Positions 18,763 to 27,903 of a stretch of DNA of 64,000 nucleotides are shown in pieces. Position numbers and translations under genes: made by a program. Under the pieces are notes generated by a model, which was not told the origin of the DNA, did no database searches, and saw only the letters and a program-made list of their open reading frames with translations. Position 1 is the stretch's first letter. Every line of letters begins with the position of its first letter. This DNA is from an uncultured Bacteroidales bacterium (GTDB lineage Bacteria > Bacteroidota > Bacteroidia > Bacteroidales > CAIWKO01), in assembly GCA_903913285.1 (NCBI GenBank), contig CAIWKO010000018.1:61435-125434 (forward strand), read 5' to 3'.

Positions 18763-19725
18763 CTACTTTAAAAGTTTTATCGATTCCTGTGCGCTTTTTT
18801 TGTCAATGGAGACCAGACAAAATTCTTTACAATAGTTTTGCCCGATACCGAGCGTCCATTTCACAAAATCTTTCAAAACTTCGTTAGCAGGTTGCGATTT
18901 AATAACCAAATAGAGTTTGCGGGTGGGTGGCGAAGGATATTTGCCTTCTGCAATTATAGTTTTTAAGTCGTCGAGCTTATCGAACACTAATTCATCATCG
19001 TCTGCCTGACCGTTTGCATTCAGGTCTGTAGGCACCACCATCAAATTGTGCCTTATAAAATTGGTATTAATATCATAACATACCGAACTGCTGCAATAGC
19101 CCAATCCAAACTTTTTAGTGATTATGTAATCGGCCATGCTCTTATTAGCGTACATCACTGTACCGACCACATGAGCGGATTTCACTCCTAAAAAATTTGC
19201 CCAGGTTTCAGATGTTCCTGTAGTGTCGGCGAGTTTATATATTTCGATGGGGTCGGTAGATTTGGTTTTCAGAAGTTGTCCCCAAGTCTTTATCTTCCCT
19301 GTGAAAGCATCGGCAAGTTTTTGTTTCGAAACTCCGGTCATCACAATCTTCTGAATGTTTTTGTTATCAAAGCAAATCACGGGCACTACCATATCCATTG
19401 CTATCGGAAAAGCTATCAAGCCGGCGGTTTTTTCTTCATCTGTCAGTTCGCGCGAAACCATAGCTAGGCTTATTTTTCCTGCTTTCAGGTTGCGAAGTGC
19501 ATTTTCACTACCTGTTGATCTTATCATTATGGCCACTCCGGGGTTATCAACTTTATAGGCCTGAGCCCATTTCATTGCTATCGGATACAGAACATCCGAG
19601 CCGTTCACAATAATATTCCCTTTCAGATCAGAAGCATTTGGATTAATATTTTTGTTTTTATTGTTCGTACCACAGCCATATATCATAACAGCCAAAAGAA
19701 TAAAAGAATAAACGACTTTTTTCAT
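18763..19725 (-). CDS. PstS-like phosphate-binding lipoprotein
   Basis: A 320-residue periplasmic-binding-protein-fold lipoprotein. The Met of MKKVVYSFILLAVMIYGCG gives the signal peptide and lipobox Cys; the frame extends 16 codons upstream, which is not needed. The body begins GNIIVNGSDVLYPIAMKWAQ and carries STGSENALRNLKAGKISLAMVSRELTDEE split over residues 65-95, the phosphate-contact region of PstS-type proteins. No pstCAB genes adjoin it, so it may bind phosphate for a distant transporter or have another anion ligand. Confidence 0.8.
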   Translation of the reverse strand: MKKVVYSFILLAVMIYGCGTNNKNKNINPNASDLKGNIIVNGSDVLYPIAMKWAQAYKVDNPGVAIMIRSTGSENALRNLKAGKISLAMVSRELTDEEKTAGLIAFPIAMDMVVPVICFDNKNIQKIVMTGVSKQKLADAFTGKIKTWGQLLKTKSTDPIEIYKLADTTGTSETWANFLGVKSAHVVGTVMYANKSMADYIITKKFGLGYCSSSVCYDINTNFIRHNLMVVPTDLNANGQADDDELVFDKLDDLKTIIAEGKYPSPPTRKLYLVIKSQPANEVLKDFVKWTLGIGQNYCKEFCLVSIDKKSAQESIKLLK

Positions 19726-19846
19726 TGTTGATAATTTGAGGTCAAAATTAGATGATTTTTTATTTTCACACACTTAAGTTGCTAAATTTATATTCTAATT
19801 GCTTATTTTTGATGATTGATGTAGCAAAGTTAAAACATAAAAAAGC

Positions 19847-20533
19847 ATGATAACATATAGAAGAGCAAACGAACAAGATATAGATTTTATTATTGAAGCG
19901 GTTATCGCAGCAGAAAAAAGCGGAACCGACCGTTTAAGCTATGCCAGCATGTTCGGACTGGAACTTCAGCAGGTTACAGAACTACTAAAGAATGCAATAC
20001 TCGAAGATATTCCCGGTCAGGAATTAGCTTTGTCGGGATTTATTATTGCCTGTGTCGATAATGAACTTGCCGGAACCGTATGCGCATGGATTGAAGCTGC
20101 CGAAGGTGTATCGTCGGCAGTGCTTAAAGCTAATGTGCTGTTTTATTTTTTAGGAGCCGAAACCATTGCCAAAGCAGCTGAAAAATCAAAACTAATCGAA
20201 CCATTAAATATTCCTCGGGAAGCAGGAACTTTACAAATAGAATCTGTATATGTCCGCAATAAATTCAGAGGATTGGGCGTTTCTAACAAACTGATATCAG
20301 AACATATAAAAGATGTACTACATTTGGGTGATCCTGTCACAAAAGTACAGATACATATTGCTGCATCCAATGAAACAGCCTTACGGTCGTATGAGAAACT
20401 CGGGTTTGTTACAAAGATCAGCAAAACATGTCCTGACAATAAAGTATTGAAATTTTTGCCTTCTGACACGCGCATTATGATGGAACTTGATATCAGTGAC
20501 CTATATAAAAAAGGATTCATTATGAGTAACTAA
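19847..20533 (+). CDS. GNAT-family N-acetyltransferase
   Basis: A 228-residue GNAT protein. It begins MITYRRANEQDIDFIIEAV, the usual first strand and helix, and has the acetyl-CoA pyrophosphate-binding segment VRNKFRGLGVSNKLISEHI (the R-x-x-G-x-G/A type) near residue 137. The later IAASNETALRSYEKLGF is the motif before the final strand. The acceptor substrate is unknown. It is 6 bp upstream of an orphan histidine kinase, with GH3-like and LysE-like genes beyond, so it likely leads a four-gene transcript. Confidence 0.85.
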   Translation: MITYRRANEQDIDFIIEAVIAAEKSGTDRLSYASMFGLELQQVTELLKNAILEDIPGQELALSGFIIACVDNELAGTVCAWIEAAEGVSSAVLKANVLFYFLGAETIAKAAEKSKLIEPLNIPREAGTLQIESVYVRNKFRGLGVSNKLISEHIKDVLHLGDPVTKVQIHIAASNETALRSYEKLGFVTKISKTCPDNKVLKFLPSDTRIMMELDISDLYKKGFIMSN

Positions 20534-20539
20534 GGTGCC

Positions 20540-22054
20540 ATGAACATTTATATACAGAAACGCAGGTGGAAAATACTACTTCTAGTATCCGCAGCAATAA
20601 TTTTCTCGCTGTCATTGTGGTATATCAACCGTATTGCCAAACAAATAGAAACAGACCAAAGGAATAAAATAAAACTTTGGGTCGATGCTATCACCAAAAA
20701 GGCCAGTCTGGTGAACGCTACTGATACCTTTTATACTTTACTGCAAGACGAAGAACGTAAAAAGGTTAAACTTTGGGCAAACGCCTATCTTTACGCATTA
20801 AATGCACCTCCGACAGAAAACCTCACCTTTTATCTTGAAATAATTGCCGATAACAACACCATACCGGTAATACTTACTGATGAAAATAACAATATCGTTT
20901 CAACCAAAAATATCGATTTCGGAAAAGATTCCGTAAAAAAACTAAAAGGGAAATTGTTAAAGGAGTTTACATCCTATCCTCCAATTGAAGTACGCTATTT
21001 CGGCAAGAAGAAAAACCTGTTATATTTCAAAGATTCCAAAGTGTTCACGGGGTTAAAAGAAGTTCTCGACAAACAGGTCAAGGCATTTCTATCGGAAATA
21101 GTAACCGATGCACCTTCGGTTCCTGTAATTGTTACCGATTCTTCACGAAAACACCTTATTGCTTTCGGCAACATCGATTCGGTGAAAATTAAAGACCCAA
21201 ACTATGTTCAATCTGCTATACAATCAATGGAAGCAGATAATAACACCATTAAAGTGAACCTGCCCGGAGAAGAAGACTGCATGGTATTCTATTACGATTC
21301 TCCATTGCTGGTACAACTGAAATATTTTCCTTACGTGCAGTTTCTCATCATCGGAGTGTTTTTGTTTATTGCTTATTTGTTATTCAGCACTTCGCGCCGG
21401 TCAGAACAGAATCAGGTATGGGTAGGTATGGCACGCGAAACAGCTCATCAGTTGGGCACACCTTTATCATCGCTTATTGCATGGGTTGAATTGCTTCGCT
21501 TAAAAGGAATAGATGAGGAAAATTTGGTAGAAGTAACAAAAGATATCAAACGACTCGAGACCATAACCGAACGCTTTTCGAAGATCGGTTCGGAACCAAA
21601 ACTTGAACTTCAAAATGTGGTCGACCTTGTTAATAATTCTATCGAATACCTGAAAAAAAGAACTTCTAAAAAGATCAATTATAATATCACTTCCACTTCC
21701 CAAGATATTATTGTGCCATTAAACCGCTATTTGTTTGAATGGGTTATCGAAAATGTGTGTAAAAACGCTATCGACGCCATGGGAGGAAACGGATCGATAG
21801 ATATTGCCATTTATGATGACGAGCAACATGTGCACATCGAAATATCAGATACTGGTAAAGGAATCCAAAAGTCAAAATTCAGAACCATTTTCAGTCCGGG
21901 TTATACCAGTAAAAAAACAGGGTGGGGACTTGGACTGAGTTTGTCAGAAAGAATTATTCATAATTATCATGCCGGAAAAATATTCGTAAAATCATCAACC
22001 ATAAACAAAGGAACTACTTTTGGAATTTCGTTGAAAAAGGAAATACAAAAATGA
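20540..22054 (+). CDS. Orphan membrane sensor histidine kinase
   Basis: A 504-residue kinase with membrane helices near residues 12-30 and 262-282 enclosing an extracytoplasmic sensor of about 230 residues. The phosphoacceptor motif is MARETAHQLGTPLSSL, where the more common HE(L/F)(R/K)TP is replaced by HQLGTP, a recognised variant subfamily. The ATPase motifs are VCKNAIDAMGGNG, ISDTGKGI and GWGLGLSLSERII. No response regulator is adjacent, so its partner is elsewhere. It sits between a GNAT enzyme and a GH3-like gene. Confidence 0.88.
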   Translation: MNIYIQKRRWKILLLVSAAIIFSLSLWYINRIAKQIETDQRNKIKLWVDAITKKASLVNATDTFYTLLQDEERKKVKLWANAYLYALNAPPTENLTFYLEIIADNNTIPVILTDENNNIVSTKNIDFGKDSVKKLKGKLLKEFTSYPPIEVRYFGKKKNLLYFKDSKVFTGLKEVLDKQVKAFLSEIVTDAPSVPVIVTDSSRKHLIAFGNIDSVKIKDPNYVQSAIQSMEADNNTIKVNLPGEEDCMVFYYDSPLLVQLKYFPYVQFLIIGVFLFIAYLLFSTSRRSEQNQVWVGMARETAHQLGTPLSSLIAWVELLRLKGIDEENLVEVTKDIKRLETITERFSKIGSEPKLELQNVVDLVNNSIEYLKKRTSKKINYNITSTSQDIIVPLNRYLFEWVIENVCKNAIDAMGGNGSIDIAIYDDEQHVHIEISDTGKGIQKSKFRTIFSPGYTSKKTGWGLGLSLSERIIHNYHAGKIFVKSSTINKGTTFGISLKKEIQK

Positions 22055-22106
22055 AATGCTGAAATAGTTTGACAAAAAAATTGTATTTTCGCATAAAAAT
22101 AACTCT

Positions 22107-23663
22107 ATGCCTGTTTTCGGATCTATTATTAAAAGTGCAATTGAACTGAGAGGCAAGGTCCCAACCCGCATAACAAAATTTAACCCTTACAGGGCACAAA
22201 AACGTACCCTAAAAAAACTGCTTCGCAAAGCACAACTCACAGCTTTTGGGGAACAATATAACTTCTCTGATCTGCTCCGGGAAAAAGATCCTGTTAAAGC
22301 TTTTCAGAAAACTGTTCCGGTTCACGATTACAACTCTATCTTTAAGAATTGGTGGTACAGAACACTTAATGGCGAACCATATGTTTGCTGGCCAGGTCAT
22401 ATTAAATATTTTGCACTGAGCTCAGGTACTTCAGAAGCCTCGAGCAAATATATTCCTGTTACCAACGACATGTTGAAGGCAATTCAGAAGACCAGTGTAC
22501 GACAGATATTTTCATTAGGGCAATATGACTTTCCAAACGAGTTTTTTGAAAAAGGTATTTTAATGCTTGGAGGGTCTACTCACCTGCAATATAATGGCAC
22601 TTATTACGAAGGTGATCTGTCGGGTATTACTGCAGGTGGACTGCCATTCTGGTTTCAGCATTATTATAAGCCCGGCAAACGTATTTCGAAAGAACGCGAC
22701 TGGCAAACCAAATTAGACGAAATCGTTAAAAAAGCACCTGAATGGGATATCGGAATTATTGTAGGAGTTCCAGCCTGGTTGCAAATATTATTAGAAAAGA
22801 TCATTGAAACCTATCATCTAAAAACCATTCACGATATTTGGCCCAATTTATCCATTTTCGTACATGGGGGTGTAGCGTTTACTCCATATATTAAAGGGTT
22901 TGAAAGACTATTGGCACATCCGCTCACGTATCTCGAAACCTATTTGGCCTCCGAAGGTTTTATTGCGTATCAGAGCCGGCCAAATACTTCTTCGATGCAA
23001 TTGGTGCTGAATAATGGTATCTTTTTTGAATTTGTACCTTTTAATGAATCGAATTTCGATGATTCGGGAAACATGCTGGCAAATCCACAGGTGATTTCCA
23101 TAAAAGACATTGAGGAAAACAAAGAATATGCACTTCTGTTATCAAATTGTTCGGGAGCCTGGCGCTATCAAATAGGCGATACCATCAAATTTACCTCGAA
23201 AGAACATTACGAGATAATTATAACAGGACGAACCAAGCATTTTTTAAGTATTTGCGGCGAACATCTTTCGGTTGAAAATCTGAACCGTGCCGTTCATATG
23301 CTTGAAGAAGAATATAACATCGAAGTACGCGAATTTGCTGTTGCCGGAATCCGACATAAATCGATGTTCGCTCATAAATGGTATTTTGGTATCGACAATG
23401 GTTTCGACCCGCAACTGGCTGCACGAAAAATTGATGAATATTTGAAACTTCTCAACGATGATTATCGGGTTGAACGTTTGGAAGCCATACGTGATGTCTT
23501 TGCTGAAGTGTTGCCATCGTCATATTTTTATAACTGGATGCGCCAGCAAGGTAAAGAAGGCGGATCTTTTAAATTTCCCAGAGTTTTAAAACACGCAATG
23601 TTCAAACAATGGGAAGAGTTTCTGAAAAACAATGTCCCCAACCGTGAAAATTCTATAATATGA
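22107..23663 (+). CDS. GH3-family acyl-adenylate-forming protein
   Basis: A 518-residue protein of the GH3 (auxin-responsive promoter) family, frequent in Bacteroidota. The ATP-binding loop is FALSSGTSEASSKYIPVT near residue 108, with the A8-type hinge in YQIGDTIKFT and IIITGRTKHFLS near residues 350-380. Plant GH3 enzymes adenylate a carboxylic acid and join it to an amino acid. The bacterial substrate is unknown. Its stop codon overlaps the ATG of the LysE-like exporter by 4 bp, which hints that a conjugated or amino-acid-like product may be exported. Confidence 0.88.
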   Translation: MPVFGSIIKSAIELRGKVPTRITKFNPYRAQKRTLKKLLRKAQLTAFGEQYNFSDLLREKDPVKAFQKTVPVHDYNSIFKNWWYRTLNGEPYVCWPGHIKYFALSSGTSEASSKYIPVTNDMLKAIQKTSVRQIFSLGQYDFPNEFFEKGILMLGGSTHLQYNGTYYEGDLSGITAGGLPFWFQHYYKPGKRISKERDWQTKLDEIVKKAPEWDIGIIVGVPAWLQILLEKIIETYHLKTIHDIWPNLSIFVHGGVAFTPYIKGFERLLAHPLTYLETYLASEGFIAYQSRPNTSSMQLVLNNGIFFEFVPFNESNFDDSGNMLANPQVISIKDIEENKEYALLLSNCSGAWRYQIGDTIKFTSKEHYEIIITGRTKHFLSICGEHLSVENLNRAVHMLEEEYNIEVREFAVAGIRHKSMFAHKWYFGIDNGFDPQLAARKIDEYLKLLNDDYRVERLEAIRDVFAEVLPSSYFYNWMRQQGKEGGSFKFPRVLKHAMFKQWEEFLKNNVPNRENSII

Positions 23664-24334
23664 TTCAGGTAATTATCAGCGGATTTGTTTTAGGTTTAAC
23701 GTTAGCTGTTCTCATCGGCCCTTCTTTCTTTTCACTTTTGCAGACCAGCGTTCACAGAGGATTTAAGGTGGGTATGTATGTTGCTTTTGGAATATTTTTG
23801 AGCGATTTCACTTTGGTGTCGTTAAGTTTTTTGGGCGTTTCGCAAATAATTAGCGGTGATAAATATCGTATATTGTTTGGTTTGATCGGCGGATTGATAT
23901 TGATAGGATACGGTGCTTATACATTCAGGAAAAAGATTACGTATGATGAAGCAATAGAAGAAACCAAAGAAGAAGAAGAAGATGTTAAATTCTCGAAAAA
24001 AATAAAAGCTCCAAAGCCTATATTATACATCATCAAAGGTTATTTTTTAAATCTTATCAATCCGTTTTTATTAATCTTTTGGGTAGGAGTTATGAGCTTT
24101 GTTACTGCTGAATATAACAATAGTAAAAATAAATTTCTCGACATTCTTCTTTTTTTCGGTACTGCTCTTGCTACCGTTTTCTCAACCGATCTATTAAAAT
24201 GTTTTGTGGCAAATCAGATCAAACGTTTTTTAAAACCTAAAATACTATCTGTATTAACTCACGGTCTTGGAATTGCTTTATGTATATTCGGAGTGTATCT
24301 GATCGTAAAGACACTGTATATATTTTATTTCTAA
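23660..24334 (+). CDS. LysE-family amino-acid exporter-like protein
   Basis: A 224-residue inner-membrane protein with six predicted helices. The N-terminus SGFVLGLTLAVLIGPSFFSLL is the first helix of LysE/RhtB exporters, and YFLNLINPFLLIFWVGVM matches the fourth-helix NP motif. A charged loop EAIEETKEEEEDVKFSKK separates helices 3 and 4. These proteins export amino acids or derivatives. Translation is coupled to the GH3 gene (ATGA overlap). The cargo is not determinable. It converges on lpxH, 11 bp away. Confidence 0.85.
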   Translation: MIQVIISGFVLGLTLAVLIGPSFFSLLQTSVHRGFKVGMYVAFGIFLSDFTLVSLSFLGVSQIISGDKYRILFGLIGGLILIGYGAYTFRKKITYDEAIEETKEEEEDVKFSKKIKAPKPILYIIKGYFLNLINPFLLIFWVGVMSFVTAEYNNSKNKFLDILLFFGTALATVFSTDLLKCFVANQIKRFLKPKILSVLTHGLGIALCIFGVYLIVKTLYIFYF

Positions 24335-24345
24335 GCTAAATTATC

Positions 24346-25101
24346 CTATTCCATAAAACTTTTCAACTCAAAATCGCTTCCATCGAGCACAGCATAAGTG
24401 AAATTGTATATCCAATCGCCAAGATTAATATATCGCGAATGCTCCCCTACCTTAATATCAAGAGGCATATGACGATGCCCGAAAACAAATAGGTCGATAT
24501 GCTCCTGTTGTATTTTTTCTTTGGTAAAAATCAGTAAGCGTTCTTTTTCGTCGCCTTTATAGATCTGATCTGTGTTTCCACGTGCCAATCTGCTGCGTCG
24601 CGAAAAATACAATCCCAAACCAATAGCAAAATTGGGATGGAAACGTGCATAAAGCCATTGACAGAATTTATCAGCAAATATTTTTTTTATAAACTTGTAG
24701 CCATGATCACCGGGGCCCATGCCATCGCCATGGCCTATCATCATTTTCAATCCGTTGATCTCGCGTATAACAGGTTTCCTGAATAATTCTATACCCAGTT
24801 CTTTTGGAAAATAATCGAACATCCACATATCGTGGTTGCCCGTGAATAATTGTATTTTTATGCCTGCATCAGTAAGTTCGGCAAGCTTGCCCAACAAACG
24901 GACATAACCTCTTGGGATCACAGTTTTGTATTCGAACCAGAAATCGAACAGATCGCCTAGGATATAAATTTCCGAGGCATCAGCTTTTATGATATCAAGC
25001 CATCGAATAAGTTTCTTTTCGCGATCGAAACTGCTTTCGCGATCGGGAATGCCGAAGTGGCAGTCCGACACAAAATATATTTTTTTATTCCCGTTGCTCA
25101 A
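24346..25101 (-). CDS. lpxH: UDP-2,3-diacylglucosamine diphosphatase
   Basis: A 251-residue calcineurin-type metallophosphoesterase that cleaves UDP-diacylglucosamine to lipid X in lipid A synthesis, at the cytoplasmic face of the inner membrane. Metal-binding motifs in order are VSDCHFG, LGDLFDFWF, FTGNHDMW, IGHGDGMG and VFGHRHMP. The DLFDFWFEY segment is typical of LpxH rather than general phosphodiesterases. It lies 9 bp after the TlpA-like lipoprotein gene on the same strand. Confidence 0.92.
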   Translation of the reverse strand: MSNGNKKIYFVSDCHFGIPDRESSFDREKKLIRWLDIIKADASEIYILGDLFDFWFEYKTVIPRGYVRLLGKLAELTDAGIKIQLFTGNHDMWMFDYFPKELGIELFRKPVIREINGLKMMIGHGDGMGPGDHGYKFIKKIFADKFCQWLYARFHPNFAIGLGLYFSRRSRLARGNTDQIYKGDEKERLLIFTKEKIQQEHIDLFVFGHRHMPLDIKVGEHSRYINLGDWIYNFTYAVLDGSDFELKSFME

Positions 25102-25110
25102 TGTTGTGTT

Positions 25111-26316
25111 TTAAAATTTATAAATCTTGTTGAGCATAACCGAAAGTTGCACATCGGTGATGCCTCTTTTGATGATACGTCCGTCGCGATCGATCAGAAT
25201 GGCTTGCGGAATACTTTCAATGGCGTATGTTTTCACCACAGGCGAATCCCAATCCATAAGGTCGCTCACGTTGATCCAGCTAAGTTTATATTCTCTGATT
25301 GCATCTTCCCACTGCTGACGATATTTATCGAGCGACACCGCATAAACCGTGAAGCCTTTCGGGGCGTATTTCTTTTGTATCCACTTGAACTGATTCAACA
25401 CTTTTAAACTCGGCTGGCTCGATGCCGCCCAAAACAACAGCAGTGTTACCCTGCCTTTTAATGACGACAATGGCTGCGGAAAACTTCCCGGATTTTTAAG
25501 TATTATTTCGGGGGCCACCTTCCCTGAATCGAGTTTTGATGCAGCATGTTGCAGATCGCTTTTGTATTTTTCAATATCCGACACACGGGCGTGCAGTTCC
25601 ATCACGAAATCGTTTTTGGGATAAAGCGGAACCAAGGTGCTGTCGAGTATTCTATAGTAAGTGAAATCATCACGTTCGTTCAGAACTTTTTGCCGTCCGA
25701 ATACCTGGTATAATGCAAACAAAGAAGCCAATGAACTTGGGTTCTTTTTGATGAATTGCTGTACATATTTTTGCTGGCTTGTATAAAGAACATCGTATAA
25801 AGAATCGCCCGCTTTTTTTATCTGACTAAACTTAGGACTATCCTGATTGAGCGTTTGTATTTTCAGCAACGAATCGGCTTTTTTATAATTCTTACGGGTA
25901 AATTTGTTCAGTTCGCTCAGAAGTTCCGAACCGGACGAACCTTTAACCTCGTATTCGTTGGCAAGCTGACGGCTGTTGCCCGTTATTTCTGCCTCTTCGC
26001 CTTTATCCATCAACAAAGTAATGAAATTGTCTGCACCAAGTTTCAGCATATAAAAACAGGTGCCTTCGGGTTTGTACGTGAAACGAAATTCGCCGTTATC
26101 GTCTATTTTCATAGAGTCGATTGGTTTCAGACTATCGGTTTTCATTTGAACCAACACTATTTTTTCGCCGTTGGTGTTTTTCAACTTTCCGTGAACTATA
26201 ATCTTATCGCCAGATTTTTTGGCATTGTTTCCGCAGCCTGTTGCAAAGCATAGTGCTATGATGAAAGTGAATAGTAAAAAATAGATACGTTTGTTCAGCA
26301 TGGCCTTATCATTCAT
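25111..26316 (-). CDS. TlpA/DUF4369-type lipoprotein with a cysteine-less thioredoxin domain
   Basis: A 401-residue lipoprotein (lipobox ending LCFATGC). Residues 30-130 form a DUF4369-like beta domain (IVHGKLKNTNGEKIVLVQM), a helical middle follows, and a thioredoxin-like domain starts near residue 275. Where active TlpA/ResA proteins read WASWCGPC this one reads WAASSQPS: both redox cysteines are serine, although the cis-Pro region (IESIPQAILID) is kept. Disulfide exchange is therefore not expected, and a binding or scaffold role is more likely. The ATG at 26316 overlaps the previous gene; Met6 at 26301 gives a tidier signal peptide and is an alternative start. Confidence 0.85.
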   Translation of the reverse strand: MNDKAMLNKRIYFLLFTFIIALCFATGCGNNAKKSGDKIIVHGKLKNTNGEKIVLVQMKTDSLKPIDSMKIDDNGEFRFTYKPEGTCFYMLKLGADNFITLLMDKGEEAEITGNSRQLANEYEVKGSSGSELLSELNKFTRKNYKKADSLLKIQTLNQDSPKFSQIKKAGDSLYDVLYTSQQKYVQQFIKKNPSSLASLFALYQVFGRQKVLNERDDFTYYRILDSTLVPLYPKNDFVMELHARVSDIEKYKSDLQHAASKLDSGKVAPEIILKNPGSFPQPLSSLKGRVTLLLFWAASSQPSLKVLNQFKWIQKKYAPKGFTVYAVSLDKYRQQWEDAIREYKLSWINVSDLMDWDSPVVKTYAIESIPQAILIDRDGRIIKRGITDVQLSVMLNKIYKF

Positions 26317-26881
26317 TGTTGCCGAAAGTATAGACTGTGGGTTTATACGTTATGACGATGGTTCCCAATCGGCTGTCGAGGCCCATGATGGGACAAATTA
26401 TCATAACAGAAGCGTCGTTGCCCGTTTGCGAAACCACCTCGTTGATAGTGCTGAGTTGCGATGCCACAGGGCCGGGATAGGTGTTGCCTTCATACTTTTT
26501 GTTGGTCGAAAGCGCTACTATGCCATCGGTTTTGATGGCCGAAATATCGTTCAGGTCAGCAGCTTTTACCAATTCTGTCATATAGGTGCTCACCTGATCC
26601 ATATTGTTGCGCAGCATTTCGGAACGAACAGCCCAACTGAAAACCCGCGCCAATGTTTCCATATTCTTTTTATTGACGTCTTTCATGGTAGTGCTTGCAT
26701 TGGTTCTGAGGGCGCTCATTTCGGTGTCATGTTTTTTGTTCAGATGAATTATTTCGATCTGTTTCCATAGAAATACGCACGAAGGAATGATGACCACCAG
26801 GCATAATAAGATGATAATTATGATGGTTTGCGGGCTCAGGCCTTTTTTTTTGGGGGTGACGGGTTTTTCTTTTTCGCTCAT
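26309..26881 (-). CDS. Single-pass membrane protein with extracytoplasmic sensor-like domain
   Basis: A 190-residue protein with a basic cytoplasmic start (SEKEKPVTPKKKGLS), one membrane helix (IIIIILLCLVVIIPSCVFLW) and an outside domain. The domain begins with a helical stretch LNKKHDTEMSALRTNAST and ends with strands such as ISAIKTDGIVALSTNKKYEG and GTIVITYKP, which recall single Cache-type domains. It has no kinase or cyclase output domain, so it may partner another protein. It overlaps the next gene by 8 bp, indicating coupled translation with the TlpA-like lipoprotein. Function unknown. Confidence 0.7.
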   Translation of the reverse strand: MSEKEKPVTPKKKGLSPQTIIIIILLCLVVIIPSCVFLWKQIEIIHLNKKHDTEMSALRTNASTTMKDVNKKNMETLARVFSWAVRSEMLRNNMDQVSTYMTELVKAADLNDISAIKTDGIVALSTNKKYEGNTYPGPVASQLSTINEVVSQTGNDASVMIICPIMGLDSRLGTIVITYKPTVYTFGNNE

Positions 26882-26962
26882 AACTTTATGTATTAAAGTA
26901 CAAACCTACGTATTTTTTCAAAAACTTTTTCAAAAACAATGCAGTAGTTATGATAATTTTTT

Positions 26963-26970
26963 TACTTTTG
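26963..26970 (+). promoter_or_regulatory. Probable -7 element for tRNA-Cys
   Basis: TACTTTTG, a TAnnTTTG match, ends 10 nt before the first base of the tRNA, the right distance for a short 5' leader. Confidence 0.5.
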
Positions 26971-26980
26971 CACGCTCAAA

Positions 26981-27051
26981 GGTACTATGGCCGAGTGGCT
27001 AGGCAGAGGTCTGCAAAACCTCCTACAGCGGTTCGAATCCGCTTGGTACCT
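26981..27051 (+). tRNA. tRNA-Cys (anticodon GCA)
   Basis: A complete 71-nt cloverleaf: acceptor GGTACTA pairs with TGGTACC (one G-U), the D arm contains CCGAGTGGCTAGG, the anticodon stem-loop AGGTCTGCAAAACCT has GCA in the loop, and the T arm contains GCGGTTCGAATCCGC. The discriminator base is T, as expected for cysteine. The 3' CCA is not encoded (TCC follows), as usual in Bacteroidota. It is transcribed singly, with a terminator about 80 bp downstream. Confidence 0.96.
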
Positions 27052-27128
27052 CCGGAAAAAGGCTCCTGATGAAGGCAGTCTTTTTTTGCTAACAGCCCCT
27101 GAAGGGGCGACATTATATATATAATTGA

Positions 27129-27167
27129 AAAAATAGTAGTACAGTTTATTCTTGTACTACTATTTTT
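27129..27167 (+). terminator. Rho-independent terminator after tRNA-Cys
   Basis: A perfect 15-bp inverted repeat (AAAAATAGTAGTACA with TGTACTACTATTTTT) with a 9-nt loop, ending in five Ts on the forward strand and preceded by As. It may work in both directions. Confidence 0.75.
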
Positions 27168-27217
27168 GTTTTTGGGGTATTTACAGGAACTTGATCGCGC
27201 TATTGAATACTTCTATT

Positions 27218-27257
27218 AAAAAAAACTTCCGGTCGGCTTTTCAGCCGACCGGAAGTT
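27218..27257 (-). terminator. Strong reverse-strand terminator of FN3-like paralog B
   Basis: A perfect 15-bp GC-rich stem (AACTTCCGGTCGGCT and its complement at 27224-27238 and 27243-27257) with a 4-nt loop, followed on the reverse strand by eight Ts. It lies 28 bp beyond the stop codon of the gene at 27286-27903. Confidence 0.88.
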
Positions 27258-27285
27258 ACGGTGTCTGCGCGTGACACTTTTTTTC

Positions 27286-27903
27286 TCAGCCAACAATCAC
27301 ACTGATGGGGGCACACCAGGGTGTCATGCCTTCGGGCAAAACGGCACAGCAACGTACCCACACTTTACTACCGCTGTCGAGATCGGTAACATAAATGTGA
27401 GCTTGTGTTGATGCGCCTGCCCAAGTCCAGCCGGAGTCGGCGGTAGGAGGAGCTACGCCTATGGCATACTGCCAAACGTAGGAACCTGCTCTGCGAATTG
27501 ATTTGCATCCTGCCTTAAACTCGCCCGGACGTGAGCCGCGCTGTACCCAGAAATCGGGGCGTTTCGAAGGTGAATGATCTTTTGTTAAAATAAATCCGCT
27601 GCTTGCCATAACTGTTTCATCTCCTGCGGATATTTTTTCAACATATAAAGCCAGACTACGCAAAGTTTCGACGAGTAAATTATAAGCATCCATCATTTCA
27701 CGATGTTCCAGTAGTCCTCTGTTGCGCGCTTTTGTCTGCTTTTTCTCCAGATCGTCGATCTGTGCCGCAACAACGGTGAGCGACGGATCCGGAGTAGGAA
27801 AACTCGTGTTACCGGTCATGTCAAGAACAACTGCCCTGCCAAGATTGATAACATCATCGACAGAAAGTCGATAAAGACTATAAACTAAAGATTTACGTCT
27901 CAT
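27286..27903 (-). CDS. Uncharacterised 205-residue protein with FN3-like C-terminus (paralog B)
   Basis: Same length and layout as the protein at 9065-9682. An N-terminal helical region begins with LYRLSVDDVINLGRAVVLD, then DMTGNTSF (the shared motif) and a coiled stretch IDDLEKKQTKARNRGLL. The C-terminal FN3-like domain has YVWQYAIGVAPPT, YVTDLDSGSKVWVRCCAV and CAPISVIVG. No signal peptide. Its ATG lies inside the last codons of the upstream repeat ORF (11-bp overlap), so it is probably translated by coupling with it. A strong terminator closes the unit. Function unknown; family membership is judged from the paralog only. Confidence 0.78.
   Translation of the reverse strand: MRRKSLVYSLYRLSVDDVINLGRAVVLDMTGNTSFPTPDPSLTVVAAQIDDLEKKQTKARNRGLLEHREMMDAYNLLVETLRSLALYVEKISAGDETVMASSGFILTKDHSPSKRPDFWVQRGSRPGEFKAGCKSIRRAGSYVWQYAIGVAPPTADSGWTWAGASTQAHIYVTDLDSGSKVWVRCCAVLPEGMTPWCAPISVIVG

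Noticed and set aside
26291..26770. Forward-strand ORF over the sensor-like membrane protein
   Set aside because: The reverse strand has the membrane helix, start and coupled downstream gene; the forward frame has none.
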